The notes under the pieces: generated by a model | Database searches by the model: none | What the model saw: the letters and a program-made list of their open reading frames with translations, nothing else | Told to the model about the DNA's origin: nothing | Part shown: positions 35,924 through 47,200 of the stretch, one piece after another | How positions within the stretch are numbered: the first letter of the stretch is position 1 | Layout: each line of letters starts with the position of its first letter | Position numbers and translations under genes: made by a program | From: Fidelibacterota bacterium | GTDB lineage: Bacteria; Fidelibacterota; Marinisomatia; SCGC-AAA003-L08; TS1B11 | Assembly: GCA_004124875.1 (NCBI GenBank) | Contig: SCKJ01000002.1 | Location: forward strand, 434,001 to 498,000 | Length of the DNA stretch: 64,000 nucleotides | Direction of reading: 5' to 3'

Positions 35924-36799
35924 TCACTGGGCGTCAACAAAAACCGCCAACAGGCCCAGGCAAATGAGCAGGACCGTTTGAAGGGCAACCAGGGCATGAG
36001 ACCAAACTCTCTGGATGAGAATTTTTCGTCCACCCTGCCAGATCCAAAAAGCGACCAGTAAATTATTAACCAGCACAAAAAGCCAAGTTAGGGGCAGAAC
36101 GCCAAAGTATAAGCCCCCGAGCGTTATCAATGCTGAAAATGAATTAATGGCCACCACCCATTGTATAGCGGCAGTAACACCCAACTCGACGGGTATGGTC
36201 TTTATCCCCGCCTGTTGATCGCCATCTAGATCACGGATATCCCAGATTATTTCCACTATAAAAACCGTTGCAGACATGACCATAAATGCAAACCAGTGAT
36301 GGACATTCATTGATGCTCCGCCATGCACGGCAGGGTAGACAACAGTGAGCAGCGACCAGCCAAGGATTGATATTAGGTTCTTTACTAAAAATATATTTTT
36401 TAAACGCTTTGTTCGGCCATACTGTGATATCGGTGTGCTATAAAGGAACCCCATGATCATGACCAAAATAAGTAACGAGACCGCCCATCTCTCACCGCGC
36501 AGTAGGCTGAGTCCTAAAATGATCAGTACCCCTACCAGACAAAATGACCGGATCGCTATTCTTGATCTAATAGCCAGGCGGGCAGCAATCGGGCTATTGA
36601 TCAGATCCTCCCGGAAATCGTGCAGTCGATTCCAGGAGTAAATACATGCTATTGCCAGCGGCACTGTAAGCAGGTCTTCAGGAAGTAACTGGGTGCCCGT
36701 AAGCTTGCCCCAACCCCATACTGCGGCGAACGAACAGGTCACAACATGGACCCTGTTACGGATGAAAACGCCGGTTGCCATAATCAGACGTGACAACAT
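35924..36799 (-). CDS. UbiA-family membrane prenyltransferase
   Basis: ATG 36799 is preferred: GGAG lies 5 nt upstream and the length (291) is typical; in-frame ATGs at 36859 and 36877 would add up to 26 residues. Multiple transmembrane helices and both Asp-rich motifs are present: CIYSWNRLHDFREDLINSP (first, N-x3-D-x3-D) and IIWDIRDLDGDQQAGIKTIP (second). Family role: transfer of a prenyl chain from a prenyl diphosphate to an acceptor, as in quinone, chlorophyll or archaeal-type lipid synthesis. No quinone or lipid pathway genes lie nearby and the setting is accessory, so the acceptor is unknown. Confidence 0.8.
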   Translation of the reverse strand: MLSRLIMATGVFIRNRVHVVTCSFAAVWGWGKLTGTQLLPEDLLTVPLAIACIYSWNRLHDFREDLINSPIAARLAIRSRIAIRSFCLVGVLIILGLSLLRGERWAVSLLILVMIMGFLYSTPISQYGRTKRLKNIFLVKNLISILGWSLLTVVYPAVHGGASMNVHHWFAFMVMSATVFIVEIIWDIRDLDGDQQAGIKTIPVELGVTAAIQWVVAINSFSALITLGGLYFGVLPLTWLFVLVNNLLVAFWIWQGGRKILIQRVWSHALVALQTVLLICLGLLAVFVDAQ

Positions 36800-37177
36800 G
36801 GAAGCTCCGTACTGAATATCACCATTGCTCAGAGACAACCAATTAGGTCTACCGCTCATACCATATTTCGATTTCATTCGTGATATCTTCGGTTACCAGT
36901 TGTCGTCAACGAAATATGAGCTAAATATACGTAAATCTAAAAAATACTTTTCAGGTTTCCAAGGTTTAACTGATACTTCCTTTGAAGCGATCAGTTCGCG
37001 GGATTTTCTCCTGGCTCGTGCAACACACCATATAACTACAGTAATCTCCTCAGTTTTAGCCGAAAACAGTCGGTATTCTCCTGAATTCGGCGTGTAACCT
37101 CCTGAGTTTCCGGTGAGTTTAAGTCGCTCTAGAGCAATGGATTTTCAGATCATGTACTTCTCGTCGTGAAATAATAA
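36800..37177. other. intergenic region before the truncated subtilase gene
   Basis: No gene or clear promoter seen beyond the possible N-terminal extension of the UbiA gene up to 36877. Two TAA codons stand directly before ATG 37178 in its frame, closing any upstream continuation of the protease. Confidence 0.4.
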
Positions 37178-40100
37178 ATGAGGCAGGAAAACGGGTCTGG
37201 ATGGGTTTCCTCAACTACGACCCGTGATCCCGACGGCCCTTGGGATTCCATCCCGAGGGGGAGCGGCACTTCCAAGAATACGTTGACGGTAGGGGCAGTG
37301 AATGATATTACAGCGGGGTATTCCACTTCCTCCGATGTGGTCTTGAGCTCGTTCAGTTCCACAGGTCCCACGGATGACGGGCGCATCAAACCCGATATTG
37401 TGGCTAACGGAGTCAGCCTGATTTCAGCATATGATGATTTGTCATCCGCCACAAACTTATATGCCAGCTCAAGTGGGACATCCATGTCGGCGCCCAGCGC
37501 CACCGGCTCCCTGACTCTCCTGCAGCAGCATTATTTTGCTACTCATGGTGACACGATCCTGGCCGCCACGCTCAAAGCCCTGGTAATCCACACGGCCGAT
37601 GAGGCGGGCACCAACGATGGTCCCGATTATCAATTCGGTTGGGGATTGCTCAACACAGCCAGTGCTGCTCAAGCCATTTCGGATGCCCAGACGATCCCCA
37701 ATATCCTGAGAGAAACCTCCCTTGCTGCCGGCACCGGTGGAACCTTCTCATATGGTGTCTCAAGTCTCGGCACCGGTCCTATTCAGGTTACCATTGTCTG
37801 GAATGATTCTGTGGGAACACCTCCTGGAGCCGTTTTGGATGATACAACCCACATGCTGGTCAATGATTTGGATTTGCGCATTACCAAGGATAGTGACGCC
37901 ACCGTTTATTACCCCTGGAAACTTGATGTAGCCAATCCGTCCAATGCCGCCACTACGGGCGATAATTTAGTGGACAATGTGGAACAGGTTTACATCGCCT
38001 CTCCTGCGAGTGGGAGCTACACTGTTACCGTTAGCCATAAGGGAACATTGGCCGCGGTCCAGAATTTTTCCATCATTACCACGGCTGATGATTATGCCAC
38101 CGCCCCCGCTGCCCCCACCGGTCTGGTGGCTGCTGCCGGTAGCCAGCAGGTAGACCTGCACTGGAACCCCAACAGCGAGACCGACGTGGCCAAGTACTAC
38201 ATTTATGGCGGCACCTCCACCGCTCCCACCGCGCTGGTCGACAGTACCACCTTCGGCGCTAACGATACCACTATCGCCATCACCGGCCTGACCAACGGCA
38301 CGCCCTACTTTTACAGGGTGACCGCTGTTGATGACTCGAGCAATGAGAGCGGTTATTCCAATGAAGTCGTGGCGGTGCCGTTTTCCGCTGGGGGCAACAT
38401 GCTGTCGCTCGATGGCATTAATGACTACATGACCATCCCGGACAATGCGCTGTGGACTTCCGGCAGCAACGATTTCACCATCGAGTTGTGGGTCAACCAC
38501 GCTGAGCTCGATCGCGATGTGGGGTTAGGTCAGGATGGCGCCGAGGGCCAATGGCAGATACTTTGGCATGATGGAAATGATTACCATCTCAGGTACTACT
38601 ACGAGGAGGCGGGCGCCGCTGCGCTGGTGAACCTGATATCGCCCGATACGTTTATGGTCAACATATGGTATCATGTTGCCGTCGTACGCGATGGAAACTG
38701 GTGGTACCTGTATCAAGATGGGGAGCTAGTCGCTTCGGATTCGGTGAATGCGACGATGCTCGATATCACGTCCACCATGAATCTGGGCGCTACCAATGCC
38801 ACACCGGGCAACTTCTTCAAGGGCGGCTTCGATGAGCTGCGCATCTGGAATGTGGCCAGCACCGGGGCACAGGTCCAGGCCAACATGACCACCCCCGTTG
38901 CCGCGGATGCATCGGGACTGGTGGCCTACTGGCGCATGGATGAATCGAGTGGCGCCACCGCCTACGACGCAACCACGGCGGGAAATCACGGCACCCTTGT
39001 CAACGGCACAGCACAGGTGGCCTCCACAGCGCCGCTCAACGGCGAAGACTTTTTTGCCCCCGCCGCCCCCACCGGGCTGGTGGCTGACGCCGACTACCAG
39101 GCAGTCACCCTGACCTGGTCCGCTAACAGTGAATCGGATCTGGCCAAGTATTACATCTATGCCGACAGCTCAACTGCGCCTACAACTCTCGTTGACAGCG
39201 CGACTGCAACAACCGCAACTGTTGATGGACTCATCAATGGAACGGCTTATTATTTCAGGGTAACGGCGGTGGATGATTCGAGCAATGAGGGCGGCTTTTC
39301 CAGTGAGGTGACCGGCACGCCGGTAGCCCCGACCGACAAAAGCGGCAATGTTTCAGGAGAAACCTGGGCAGCCGGAACCTATATTGTCACGGGTGACCTT
39401 ACCGTTGACGCGAGCACCACCTTGACGCTCTCCCCTGGCGTTATCGTCAAGCTGGGCGCTAACCGGGTCATCACAGTAAATGGCACGATTATCGCTGAAG
39501 GGACAGCTACCGATTCTATCGTATTTACATCCATCAAGGATGACGCCTACGGCGGCGACACCAACGGCGATGGCACTGCCACATCGCCTGCGGCGGGGGA
39601 CTGGCTCGCGGTCCAGCTCAACTCGGCCAGCACCGGCAGCAGATTCAAGTACCTCAATGTGCGCTATGGGGGCAATTGGGCCGGGCAGTTCTCCCAGGGG
39701 GCTATGATAATATTGGGGGGCTCCCCCACCATCAGCAACAGCTGGTTCTACCGGAATAACAAGGGGATACAATTTGGCGGAGCCTCAGCGGCCACATTAC
39801 AAAGCAGTCTATTTGAGGAGACATCTAAAAGTCCCATCAGCATCGGCTTCGGAACCGATATCACGTTCTCCGGGAATACCTACCTTAACAATTCCATCAA
39901 CGGCCTGGGCATCTATGCCGAGACCTATTCCGGCACCGACACGCTGGCGGTGTATAGTGTGGCCGGATATACCAACATTCCGTACGTGATTCAGGATGAT
40001 CTGACCATCGGCTCTGATGGGATATTGACCCTAACGCCGGGAGTTGTCCTGAAGTTCAACACCCGCAACAAAATAACGGTAAACGGGACGCTCATTGCCG

Positions 40101-43100
40101 AAGGAACGGCCAGCGACTCCATCGTATTTACCTCCCTCAAGAACGACAGTTATGGCGGCGACACCAACAATGACGGCACCGGCTCCACCCCTGCCGCCGG
40201 TGACTGGCACACGATCATCGTCAACGCCAGCAGTGACAGCAGCAGCAGCTTCGACTACACCGTGTTCAGCTATGGCGGCGAGTGGCTCGGCCAGCAGTTC
40301 GGCGCTATCCGGGCGTTGGGTGGCTCTCCCACCATAAAGCGGAGCCGGTTCTACCAGAACAAAAAGGCGCTCTATTTTTCCAGTGGGTCCACCTCCAGGA
40401 TTGACACCGTCACCATAGTTGGCAACGATTACGGCATCAGCATTGAAGGTGCGGCACCGATTATCCACCAATCCACGCTCCATGATAACACCACTTACGA
40501 TGTTGAAAACCTTGGCACCGACGCCATTGACGCCTGGAACAACTATTGGGGCTTAACCACCTATGCCGAAATGATTGCCGGCCCTTATCCCCAGAATATC
40601 ACCTCAATCTTTGACTATCAAGACGATAACTCCAAAGGCGTGGTCGACTACTCGAACTGGATAGAGCCGTTTAACTACGCGCCGGCAATCATTTCGGCGG
40701 ATGCCCAGACGGCAACTGAGGATACCTATTTTATCTATCGGGCCACGGCCACCGATCCCGAAGACTCCACCATTACCTGGATATTCGATTTGGCGCCGGT
40801 CTGGCTCAGCTCTGCGGCGGACAGCATATTTGGAACGCCTGCCGGCACAGACGCCGACACCAGTTTCCGCGTGATTGCCTTCGATGGCGACAAAGCCGAT
40901 ACGCTGGTGGTGACCGTGACCATCGTGCCTGTTAATGATCCCCCTGTGATTACGACATCCACAGGCATCACGGTTGTTGAAGGTGGTGAGACCGCTATAA
41001 CCCAGAGCCAGCTGCAAGCCACCGATCCGGACGATCCTCCATCCCAACTCACCTATCAGGTGCTGCTGCCGGGAGCGACACTCTCGGGGGATTTCCTCTT
41101 AAGTGGCAGCGTGGTCAGCAGCTTCACGCAGGCAGATATCGATAACGGCTGGCTCTCATTTAAGCACGACGGCAGCGAGAACCTGCTGGACAGCGCGGGA
41201 TTTGCGGTGGCAGATACCGCGGGTCTCGCCGACACTGTCGAAACGTTCTACATAACGGTCACTGCCGTAAACGATTTGCCCCGGATCACATCGACGGACT
41301 CCCTTAATCTTGAAGAAGGCACGCAGCTGGTTTATCGCGCCAGCCATGTGGACCCCGACGGCCCCGTTACCGTATGGACCTTCACCGATTATCCCGTCTG
41401 GATGACCTGGAACGCCGGAGCGGACAGCATCACACTTTCGCCGGTGAACGGATCGGTCGATACCTCCTTTTTGGTAATCGTCAGCGATACCCTGTCTGCT
41501 GACACGCTGAAAGTGACCGTGATCGTCAGGCCCTGGAACGATGCGCCCATCGCCGTAGATGACACAGTTTCAACGGATGAGGATGTGCCGGTCACTATCG
41601 CGGCCGTGGTAAATGACTTCGACATAGATAACGACCACAGCATCCTGGTGATCTCAGGAATTGACTCCCCGCCGCTGCATGGCAATGTGGACATTCTGGG
41701 GGATACGGCGCTCTATTATACCCCCAAGGCTGAGTTCAGCGGATCAGATTCATTGCGTTACATTGTCAGCGACGGTTTGAAATCGGATACGGCTAAAGTT
41801 GTCATCTCCGTCATCTATGTCAACGATCCGCCCATCATCACTTCCAGCGCCGATACTCTGGTCATGGAGGAGGGCGCCGTCTTCATCTATTTCGCGACCC
41901 ATACCGATCCCGATGGACCGGACACTGTCTGGACCTTCAGCGATTATCCCGGTTGGATGACCTGGAATTTCGGAGCGGACAGCCTGATACTGGCCACCGG
42001 CGGTAACACGGCGGATGCCTCCTTTAAAGTGAAAGTGTTCGATGGTGAGAACGGCGACTCAATAACCGTATCGGTCGTTGTGGTACCCTTTAATGATGCG
42101 CCTGTAGCGGTGAACGATACCGTTCAAACAGATGAAGATTTGGTTGTAACCCTTGAGGTGCTGAGGAACGATACCGACGTTGCCAACGCATTTTTATCGG
42201 TCGACAGTCTCCTGACCCTGCCGTTTCATGGCGTGGCAGTGATCGACGCAGGCGACACCACCATCAGCTACACGCCGGTCGCCGACTATTTCGGGAACGA
42301 CTCCCTGACCTACATCATCAGCGATGGCATGAAACATGACACGGCCACTGTGTTCATTACCATCGCTCCGGTTAATGACAGGCCGTCGATTATTTCACTG
42401 GCGAGTGTATCAATGGATGAGGGCGCCGAGTGGACCTACCAAGCTCTGGTTGATGATATTGATGGCCCTGATACCCTCTGGACTTATTTTGACTACCCCG
42501 GCTGGTTTACATGGATTGTGGGCTCAAGCTCCATTACCGCTACGCCCGGTGAGGGTGATGCGGATACGACTTTCAAGGTGACGGTAACAGATGGGTTTCT
42601 GGCCGACACAATGGTCGTGGCGGTTTCCGTCACGCCGGTGAACGACGCGCCTCTGGCGGTGGACGACACCCTCGGCGGCGCTGAGGACGACACCCTTGTG
42701 TTGGCCGTGTTAGACAACGACAGCGACCCTGAGAACGCGGCCCTCAAAGTGGCCGCGGTAACCGGGCAACCGGCCCACGGCAGCACTGAACTCAGCGCCG
42801 ACTCTCTGAGCATTCTTTATGTACCGGCGCAACACTACAACGGTTCCGACACCTTAAGCTACAGCATGACGGACGGCACCCTGCTTGATACAGCCTTGGT
42901 ATTCATTACCGTGACGCCGGTGAACGACGCTCCGGTTGCGATGGCCGATACGGTAACCACCCCGGAAGACACGGAGTTGACCATCTTCGCCCTGACGAAT
43001 GATACCGACATTGATGGCGATAGCCTCACCATCGTGGGCATTACCCAGCCCACCCACGGCGCAGCAAAGATTGATTCTGGCGCGACAACGCTGACCTATA

Positions 43101-43879
43101 CACCCAGCGCCGATTTCTGGGGTACGGACAGCCTCACCTATGCAATCAGCGACGGCTCCGGCGGCTTCGATACGGCCACGGCGCTGATTACAGTAACCTC
43201 GGTCAACGACGCGCCGCAACCGTTCACACTGCTGACTCCGAAAGCCGATTCTCTACTGGTCGTGACGGCGGCCATGATTGGTGACTCGGTTCAGTTTGTC
43301 TGGGGATCGGCGTTCGACCCGGACGGTGACACCGTTAAGTATTTCTTCCTGCTCACCCGTGGCGGGGCCGTCGGCGATACAGCCGAACCGGCGATGACCC
43401 TCGATACCTCTATCTACGTGCAGATTGACAGCATGATGATCGCCCAGGCTATCGAATCGGGCGTGACAGAAATTGTGCATCTGTGGGACGTCTTGGCCGA
43501 TGATGGAGAGGCATCGACCCTCTCGACAGATTTCAACAGAATGTTTACCCTGAAATTTGCGGATGAACTGTTGGCCCTGGGAGACCGCCTGGGTGTCCCC
43601 ACCGCCTTTGCGCTCCACCAGAACTATCCCAACCCGTTCAACCCGACCTCTACTATCAGGTTTGATCTGCCAGAAATGGTGGCTCTGGAACTTGTAATAT
43701 ACGATTTGCGGGGGCGAACCATCGTCCGCCTGAGTCACGGTCGGTTGCCGGCAGGATATCACCAGGTAATCTGGAACGGCAGGGACCGTTTCGGCAAAAA
43801 TATGCCATCGGGAATTTATATCGCCCGGTTAGTGACGCCGGAGTACACGAAATCGATCAAGATGGTGCTGCTGAAGTAA
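37178..43879 (+). CDS. giant surface protein: 5'-truncated subtilase domain, Fn3, LamG, beta-helix, cadherin-like repeats, sorting domain
   Basis: 2233 residues without signal peptide. The N-terminus begins inside an S8 peptidase: SKNTLTVGAVND, then GTSMSAP with the catalytic serine (Ser102), but the catalytic Asp and His and the oxyanion Asn region are absent. A proprotein-convertase-like P domain follows (about 180-300), then Fn3 (about 310-400), a LamG-like domain (LSLDGINDYMTIPDNALWTS, about 405-615), a second Fn3, two related right-handed beta-helix-like blocks (LTLSPGVIVKLGANRVITVN; LTLTPGVVLKFNTRNKITVN), and about eight cadherin-like or VCBS-like modules (VNDAPVAMADTVTTPEDTEL). It ends in LHQNYPNPFNPTSTIRFDLP ... 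SIKMVLLK. Likely derived from a secreted protease or adhesin; the loss of the 5' part probably abolishes both export and protease activity. Confidence 0.82.
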   Translation: MRQENGSGWVSSTTTRDPDGPWDSIPRGSGTSKNTLTVGAVNDITAGYSTSSDVVLSSFSSTGPTDDGRIKPDIVANGVSLISAYDDLSSATNLYASSSGTSMSAPSATGSLTLLQQHYFATHGDTILAATLKALVIHTADEAGTNDGPDYQFGWGLLNTASAAQAISDAQTIPNILRETSLAAGTGGTFSYGVSSLGTGPIQVTIVWNDSVGTPPGAVLDDTTHMLVNDLDLRITKDSDATVYYPWKLDVANPSNAATTGDNLVDNVEQVYIASPASGSYTVTVSHKGTLAAVQNFSIITTADDYATAPAAPTGLVAAAGSQQVDLHWNPNSETDVAKYYIYGGTSTAPTALVDSTTFGANDTTIAITGLTNGTPYFYRVTAVDDSSNESGYSNEVVAVPFSAGGNMLSLDGINDYMTIPDNALWTSGSNDFTIELWVNHAELDRDVGLGQDGAEGQWQILWHDGNDYHLRYYYEEAGAAALVNLISPDTFMVNIWYHVAVVRDGNWWYLYQDGELVASDSVNATMLDITSTMNLGATNATPGNFFKGGFDELRIWNVASTGAQVQANMTTPVAADASGLVAYWRMDESSGATAYDATTAGNHGTLVNGTAQVASTAPLNGEDFFAPAAPTGLVADADYQAVTLTWSANSESDLAKYYIYADSSTAPTTLVDSATATTATVDGLINGTAYYFRVTAVDDSSNEGGFSSEVTGTPVAPTDKSGNVSGETWAAGTYIVTGDLTVDASTTLTLSPGVIVKLGANRVITVNGTIIAEGTATDSIVFTSIKDDAYGGDTNGDGTATSPAAGDWLAVQLNSASTGSRFKYLNVRYGGNWAGQFSQGAMIILGGSPTISNSWFYRNNKGIQFGGASAATLQSSLFEETSKSPISIGFGTDITFSGNTYLNNSINGLGIYAETYSGTDTLAVYSVAGYTNIPYVIQDDLTIGSDGILTLTPGVVLKFNTRNKITVNGTLIAEGTASDSIVFTSLKNDSYGGDTNNDGTGSTPAAGDWHTIIVNASSDSSSSFDYTVFSYGGEWLGQQFGAIRALGGSPTIKRSRFYQNKKALYFSSGSTSRIDTVTIVGNDYGISIEGAAPIIHQSTLHDNTTYDVENLGTDAIDAWNNYWGLTTYAEMIAGPYPQNITSIFDYQDDNSKGVVDYSNWIEPFNYAPAIISADAQTATEDTYFIYRATATDPEDSTITWIFDLAPVWLSSAADSIFGTPAGTDADTSFRVIAFDGDKADTLVVTVTIVPVNDPPVITTSTGITVVEGGETAITQSQLQATDPDDPPSQLTYQVLLPGATLSGDFLLSGSVVSSFTQADIDNGWLSFKHDGSENLLDSAGFAVADTAGLADTVETFYITVTAVNDLPRITSTDSLNLEEGTQLVYRASHVDPDGPVTVWTFTDYPVWMTWNAGADSITLSPVNGSVDTSFLVIVSDTLSADTLKVTVIVRPWNDAPIAVDDTVSTDEDVPVTIAAVVNDFDIDNDHSILVISGIDSPPLHGNVDILGDTALYYTPKAEFSGSDSLRYIVSDGLKSDTAKVVISVIYVNDPPIITSSADTLVMEEGAVFIYFATHTDPDGPDTVWTFSDYPGWMTWNFGADSLILATGGNTADASFKVKVFDGENGDSITVSVVVVPFNDAPVAVNDTVQTDEDLVVTLEVLRNDTDVANAFLSVDSLLTLPFHGVAVIDAGDTTISYTPVADYFGNDSLTYIISDGMKHDTATVFITIAPVNDRPSIISLASVSMDEGAEWTYQALVDDIDGPDTLWTYFDYPGWFTWIVGSSSITATPGEGDADTTFKVTVTDGFLADTMVVAVSVTPVNDAPLAVDDTLGGAEDDTLVLAVLDNDSDPENAALKVAAVTGQPAHGSTELSADSLSILYVPAQHYNGSDTLSYSMTDGTLLDTALVFITVTPVNDAPVAMADTVTTPEDTELTIFALTNDTDIDGDSLTIVGITQPTHGAAKIDSGATTLTYTPSADFWGTDSLTYAISDGSGGFDTATALITVTSVNDAPQPFTLLTPKADSLLVVTAAMIGDSVQFVWGSAFDPDGDTVKYFFLLTRGGAVGDTAEPAMTLDTSIYVQIDSMMIAQAIESGVTEIVHLWDVLADDGEASTLSTDFNRMFTLKFADELLALGDRLGVPTAFALHQNYPNPFNPTSTIRFDLPEMVALELVIYDLRGRTIVRLSHGRLPAGYHQVIWNGRDRFGKNMPSGIYIARLVTPEYTKSIKMVLLK

Positions 43880-43915
43880 AACTCACCATATTATGTATAA
43901 TATATCGTGAGTTTT
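43880..43915 (+). terminator. rho-independent-type terminator
   Basis: Directly after the TAA: AACTCAC (43880-43886) pairs with GTGAGTT (43907-43913), with an inner stem ATATTA/TAATAT, followed by TTTT on the plus strand. It ends the plus-strand giant gene in the convergent gap. Confidence 0.75.
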
Positions 43916-44271
43916 CCCCCAATATGCCCCGATATCTCGTCAGTTTGAGGTGGATTGTTGTGAGTTTGACTTGAGATTAAGTCTATTGTATGCCAGTGGC
44001 TTAGAAGATCTACGCGTCACGACGGTGATTTGGGCGACGATGCAATGAAGGTGCAATTATTGGCGACTGGATCCTGTGTCCGGACTCTCATGGCGAGGAA
44101 ATCTGATTTGTTTTAGTTATATCGCAGTATTGAACCGATCAAAACATCTATCGCGAACGGATAATAGCCCGTGGCTCATCCATCTCTCCTCGGTCGAAAA
44201 GGATGGACGCCGGACTCAAAATAGCAGGCGTCACGAGGAGGTCTTTCTAAAATTCACAGTAATTGAGCAGT
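43916..44271. other. convergent intergenic region
   Basis: Between the 3' ends of two sorting-domain genes facing each other. No gene, RNA or att-like repeat recognised. Confidence 0.4.
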
Positions 44272-47200
44272 TTATTTCAGCAGCACCATCTTGATCGATT
44301 TGATATAGCCGGACGTTACCAGACGGGCGATATAGACGCCTGATGAGACAGAACGACCTCGTGCATCAAGTCCAGACCATATGACCTTATGGTATCCGGC
44401 AGTCTGATTCTCATCCACCAACCTGATTACTTCTTGTCCCAGTATGTCATAGATCCGCAGATCAACTTTAGACGTTTTCGGCAAGTCGAACCTGATAGTC
44501 GAGGAAGGATTAAAAGGGTTGGGGTAGTTCTGATAGAGCGCAAATGTATTAGGAACGCCATCACGGTCTCCCAGCGCCAGAATATCTATGAAGGGATTAT
44601 CCGAACTGTCTGCAATTATGGCCCACTGGCTCGATTTGCCCTGCTGTAGAACCGTGATCGTTTGATTACCCGCATCCAGTGATTGGTGGTCCAGCGCAAT
44701 CAATGACCATGCAACCATTGCACCTGAATAGGTCTGTCGCCGCCCCAGTCGCAATTTATTGGGACTGTGAGCACCGATAAGTCCAGCAAAACTGAATTGT
44801 ATATCAACCGAGTATGTTCCTTGAAAATCTGTAGTTATCTCCCAGTATATGGGCGCGAACACCGGACTTATCACCTCACCATCAGGGTCATCTACTACTG
44901 TTGTAGAATCTGTTGGCGGCGGTAAATGGGCTGCAATGGCAGAGACTTCACCCGCTGAAGAAGTGCTGAACTCGAGCACCAATCCTAGACTGTTACCCTG
45001 CTCATCGGTCAGCGCGACTGGATTGGTACTGTTCACAGGAATGATTTCACTGCCCGTCGTCACGATACCATCAGCTACAATTCTAAGATTCACCACGATG
45101 TTCTGCTCCGCATCGAGGATCGTCGAATCGCCTGCTGAGTTATAATTCAGCCGAATATTACCTTCGTAATACCCCTCATCCATATTTGCAGTTTCTTTGA
45201 CATGAATATACAACGCAATTGTATCATCCGATTGGACGGTAATATCGGATTCCGGTATTAACCACTGCATTCCAAGCGAATCACCATATTGGGGAGTTGC
45301 GTGGATTCGTAGCGGATAATTCCCACCGTTGCCGATCTCAATACCAACAGACATATCAACACCCTTCTCCGTGACTAACTCGAGGTGCTCTTGTCCGAAC
45401 TGGGCAAATGGAGCTAAAATTTCACCAGGGATTCCGCTGATTTCCTCTGACAATGGGCTATTATTACCCGCATGGTCTACAGCGAGAACGCGAAAGAAGT
45501 ATCTTGTTCCGTTGATTAAATCATTGAGATCAAGTACCGCACTGGTATCGGGCACGATTGCTAAAAGGTTATCTTGGCCGGGTACAAAGCCGGCAGTTGT
45601 GCTGGAGTATACGAGGTAATGAGAAAGATCGCGTTCTCTGCTTGGCTCCCAAGCCAATACTAGGCGGTGATCCCATGGTTTTGGAGTAATCCATATGACC
45701 ATTTTGGGTATAATGGGATCTGCGAAAATCATCGGGTGCATTGGACCGAGCGTATCGACTGCGTCTGAAATTGTATGATAGCGGTAAGTCAATGTATCCC
45801 AGCCAGCATTGAACCATTCCTCGTCCGGACCAACGTGGAATCTCCAATCTAGCACACTGTCAGGGTCAGCAGCGATTAGGATATTGGCCGAGTATAGGGG
45901 GGTTTCCTCGATCAGGGACATGGGGTCCGTTGTACCCCAGTTGTTGAAATCTCCCCTGATGGTCATTGGATGGAAGGCAGGATTGAACCCTTCGAGAACA
46001 AGATCTGTAATATCCGCCAAGAAAGTGACCATCGTACCAGGCATGGCGCTGACTTCATCACTATAATTGCTCTCGTTGCCGCTGCTATCAACTGCCGTGA
46101 TATAATAGTGGTAAGTCGTGCCGTTGCTGAGGTTTATGAGGGTAACGGTCGTGTCGTTGGCGTTACCTCCTGCACTGCTGTCAACTAACGCCACAAGGCC
46201 CCCGGAGTGCCGACCATATATGCGATAGCGGAGAAAATCGGATTCGGTGTTGGGATGCCATCTGAGAATTATCTGTCCTGCGCCGGCGGTAGCAGTGAGA
46301 TTTGAAGGTGCCGCAGGAGGTGTGGTATCCGGGGCATCAATATTTAATAGGACAGACAAATTATCACTTTCGATGTTGGCGGTGATCAGGTCTAGATCTC
46401 CATCCTGATCCACATCGCCGGCCATAACGGAATACGGTTGGTTCTGAACCGTGTATACTACTTGGGGAGCGTAGGTGCCATCGCCGTTATTGAGCAGCAC
46501 TGATATGTTGTTAGATCCTGCATTGGCGGTGATCAGGTCTAGATCTCCATCCTGATCCAAATTGGCGGTCACTATGGAATTCGGTTGATTCTCAACCGTG
46601 TAAACTACCTGGGGAGCGTACGTACCATCGCCGTTATTCAGAAGCACTGATATGTTATTAGATCCGGCATTGGCGGTGATCAGGTCCAGATCTCCATCCT
46701 GATCCACATCGCCGGCTATAATGGAATGCGGTTGATTCTCAACCGTGTATACTACCTGGGGAGCGTACGTACCATCGCCGTTATTCAGAAGCACTGATAT
46801 GTTATTAGATCCGGCATTGGCGGTGATCAGGTCCAGATCTCCATCCTGATCCACATCGCCGGCTATAACGGAATGCGGTTGATTCTCAACCGCGTATACT
46901 ACCTGGGGAGCGTACGTACCATCGCCGTTATTCAGAAGCACTGAAATGTTATTAGATCCGGCATTGGCGGTGATCAGGTCCAGATCTCCATCCTGATCCA
47001 AATTGGCGGTCACTATGGAACTTGTCATATCTCCAGCCCCGTAATCGACTCGCGCTGAAAGATTGCCACTTCCTCCCAATGCTGCAGTAAAAAACTCCCA
47101 GGATACAGGGTTTATCACCGCCATACCTGCGGCTTTTTTAACGCCAGTTGTAAGAGTGACGCGGATCTTTTCGCCTGCCATGAAAGGGTTCGATGGAGTA

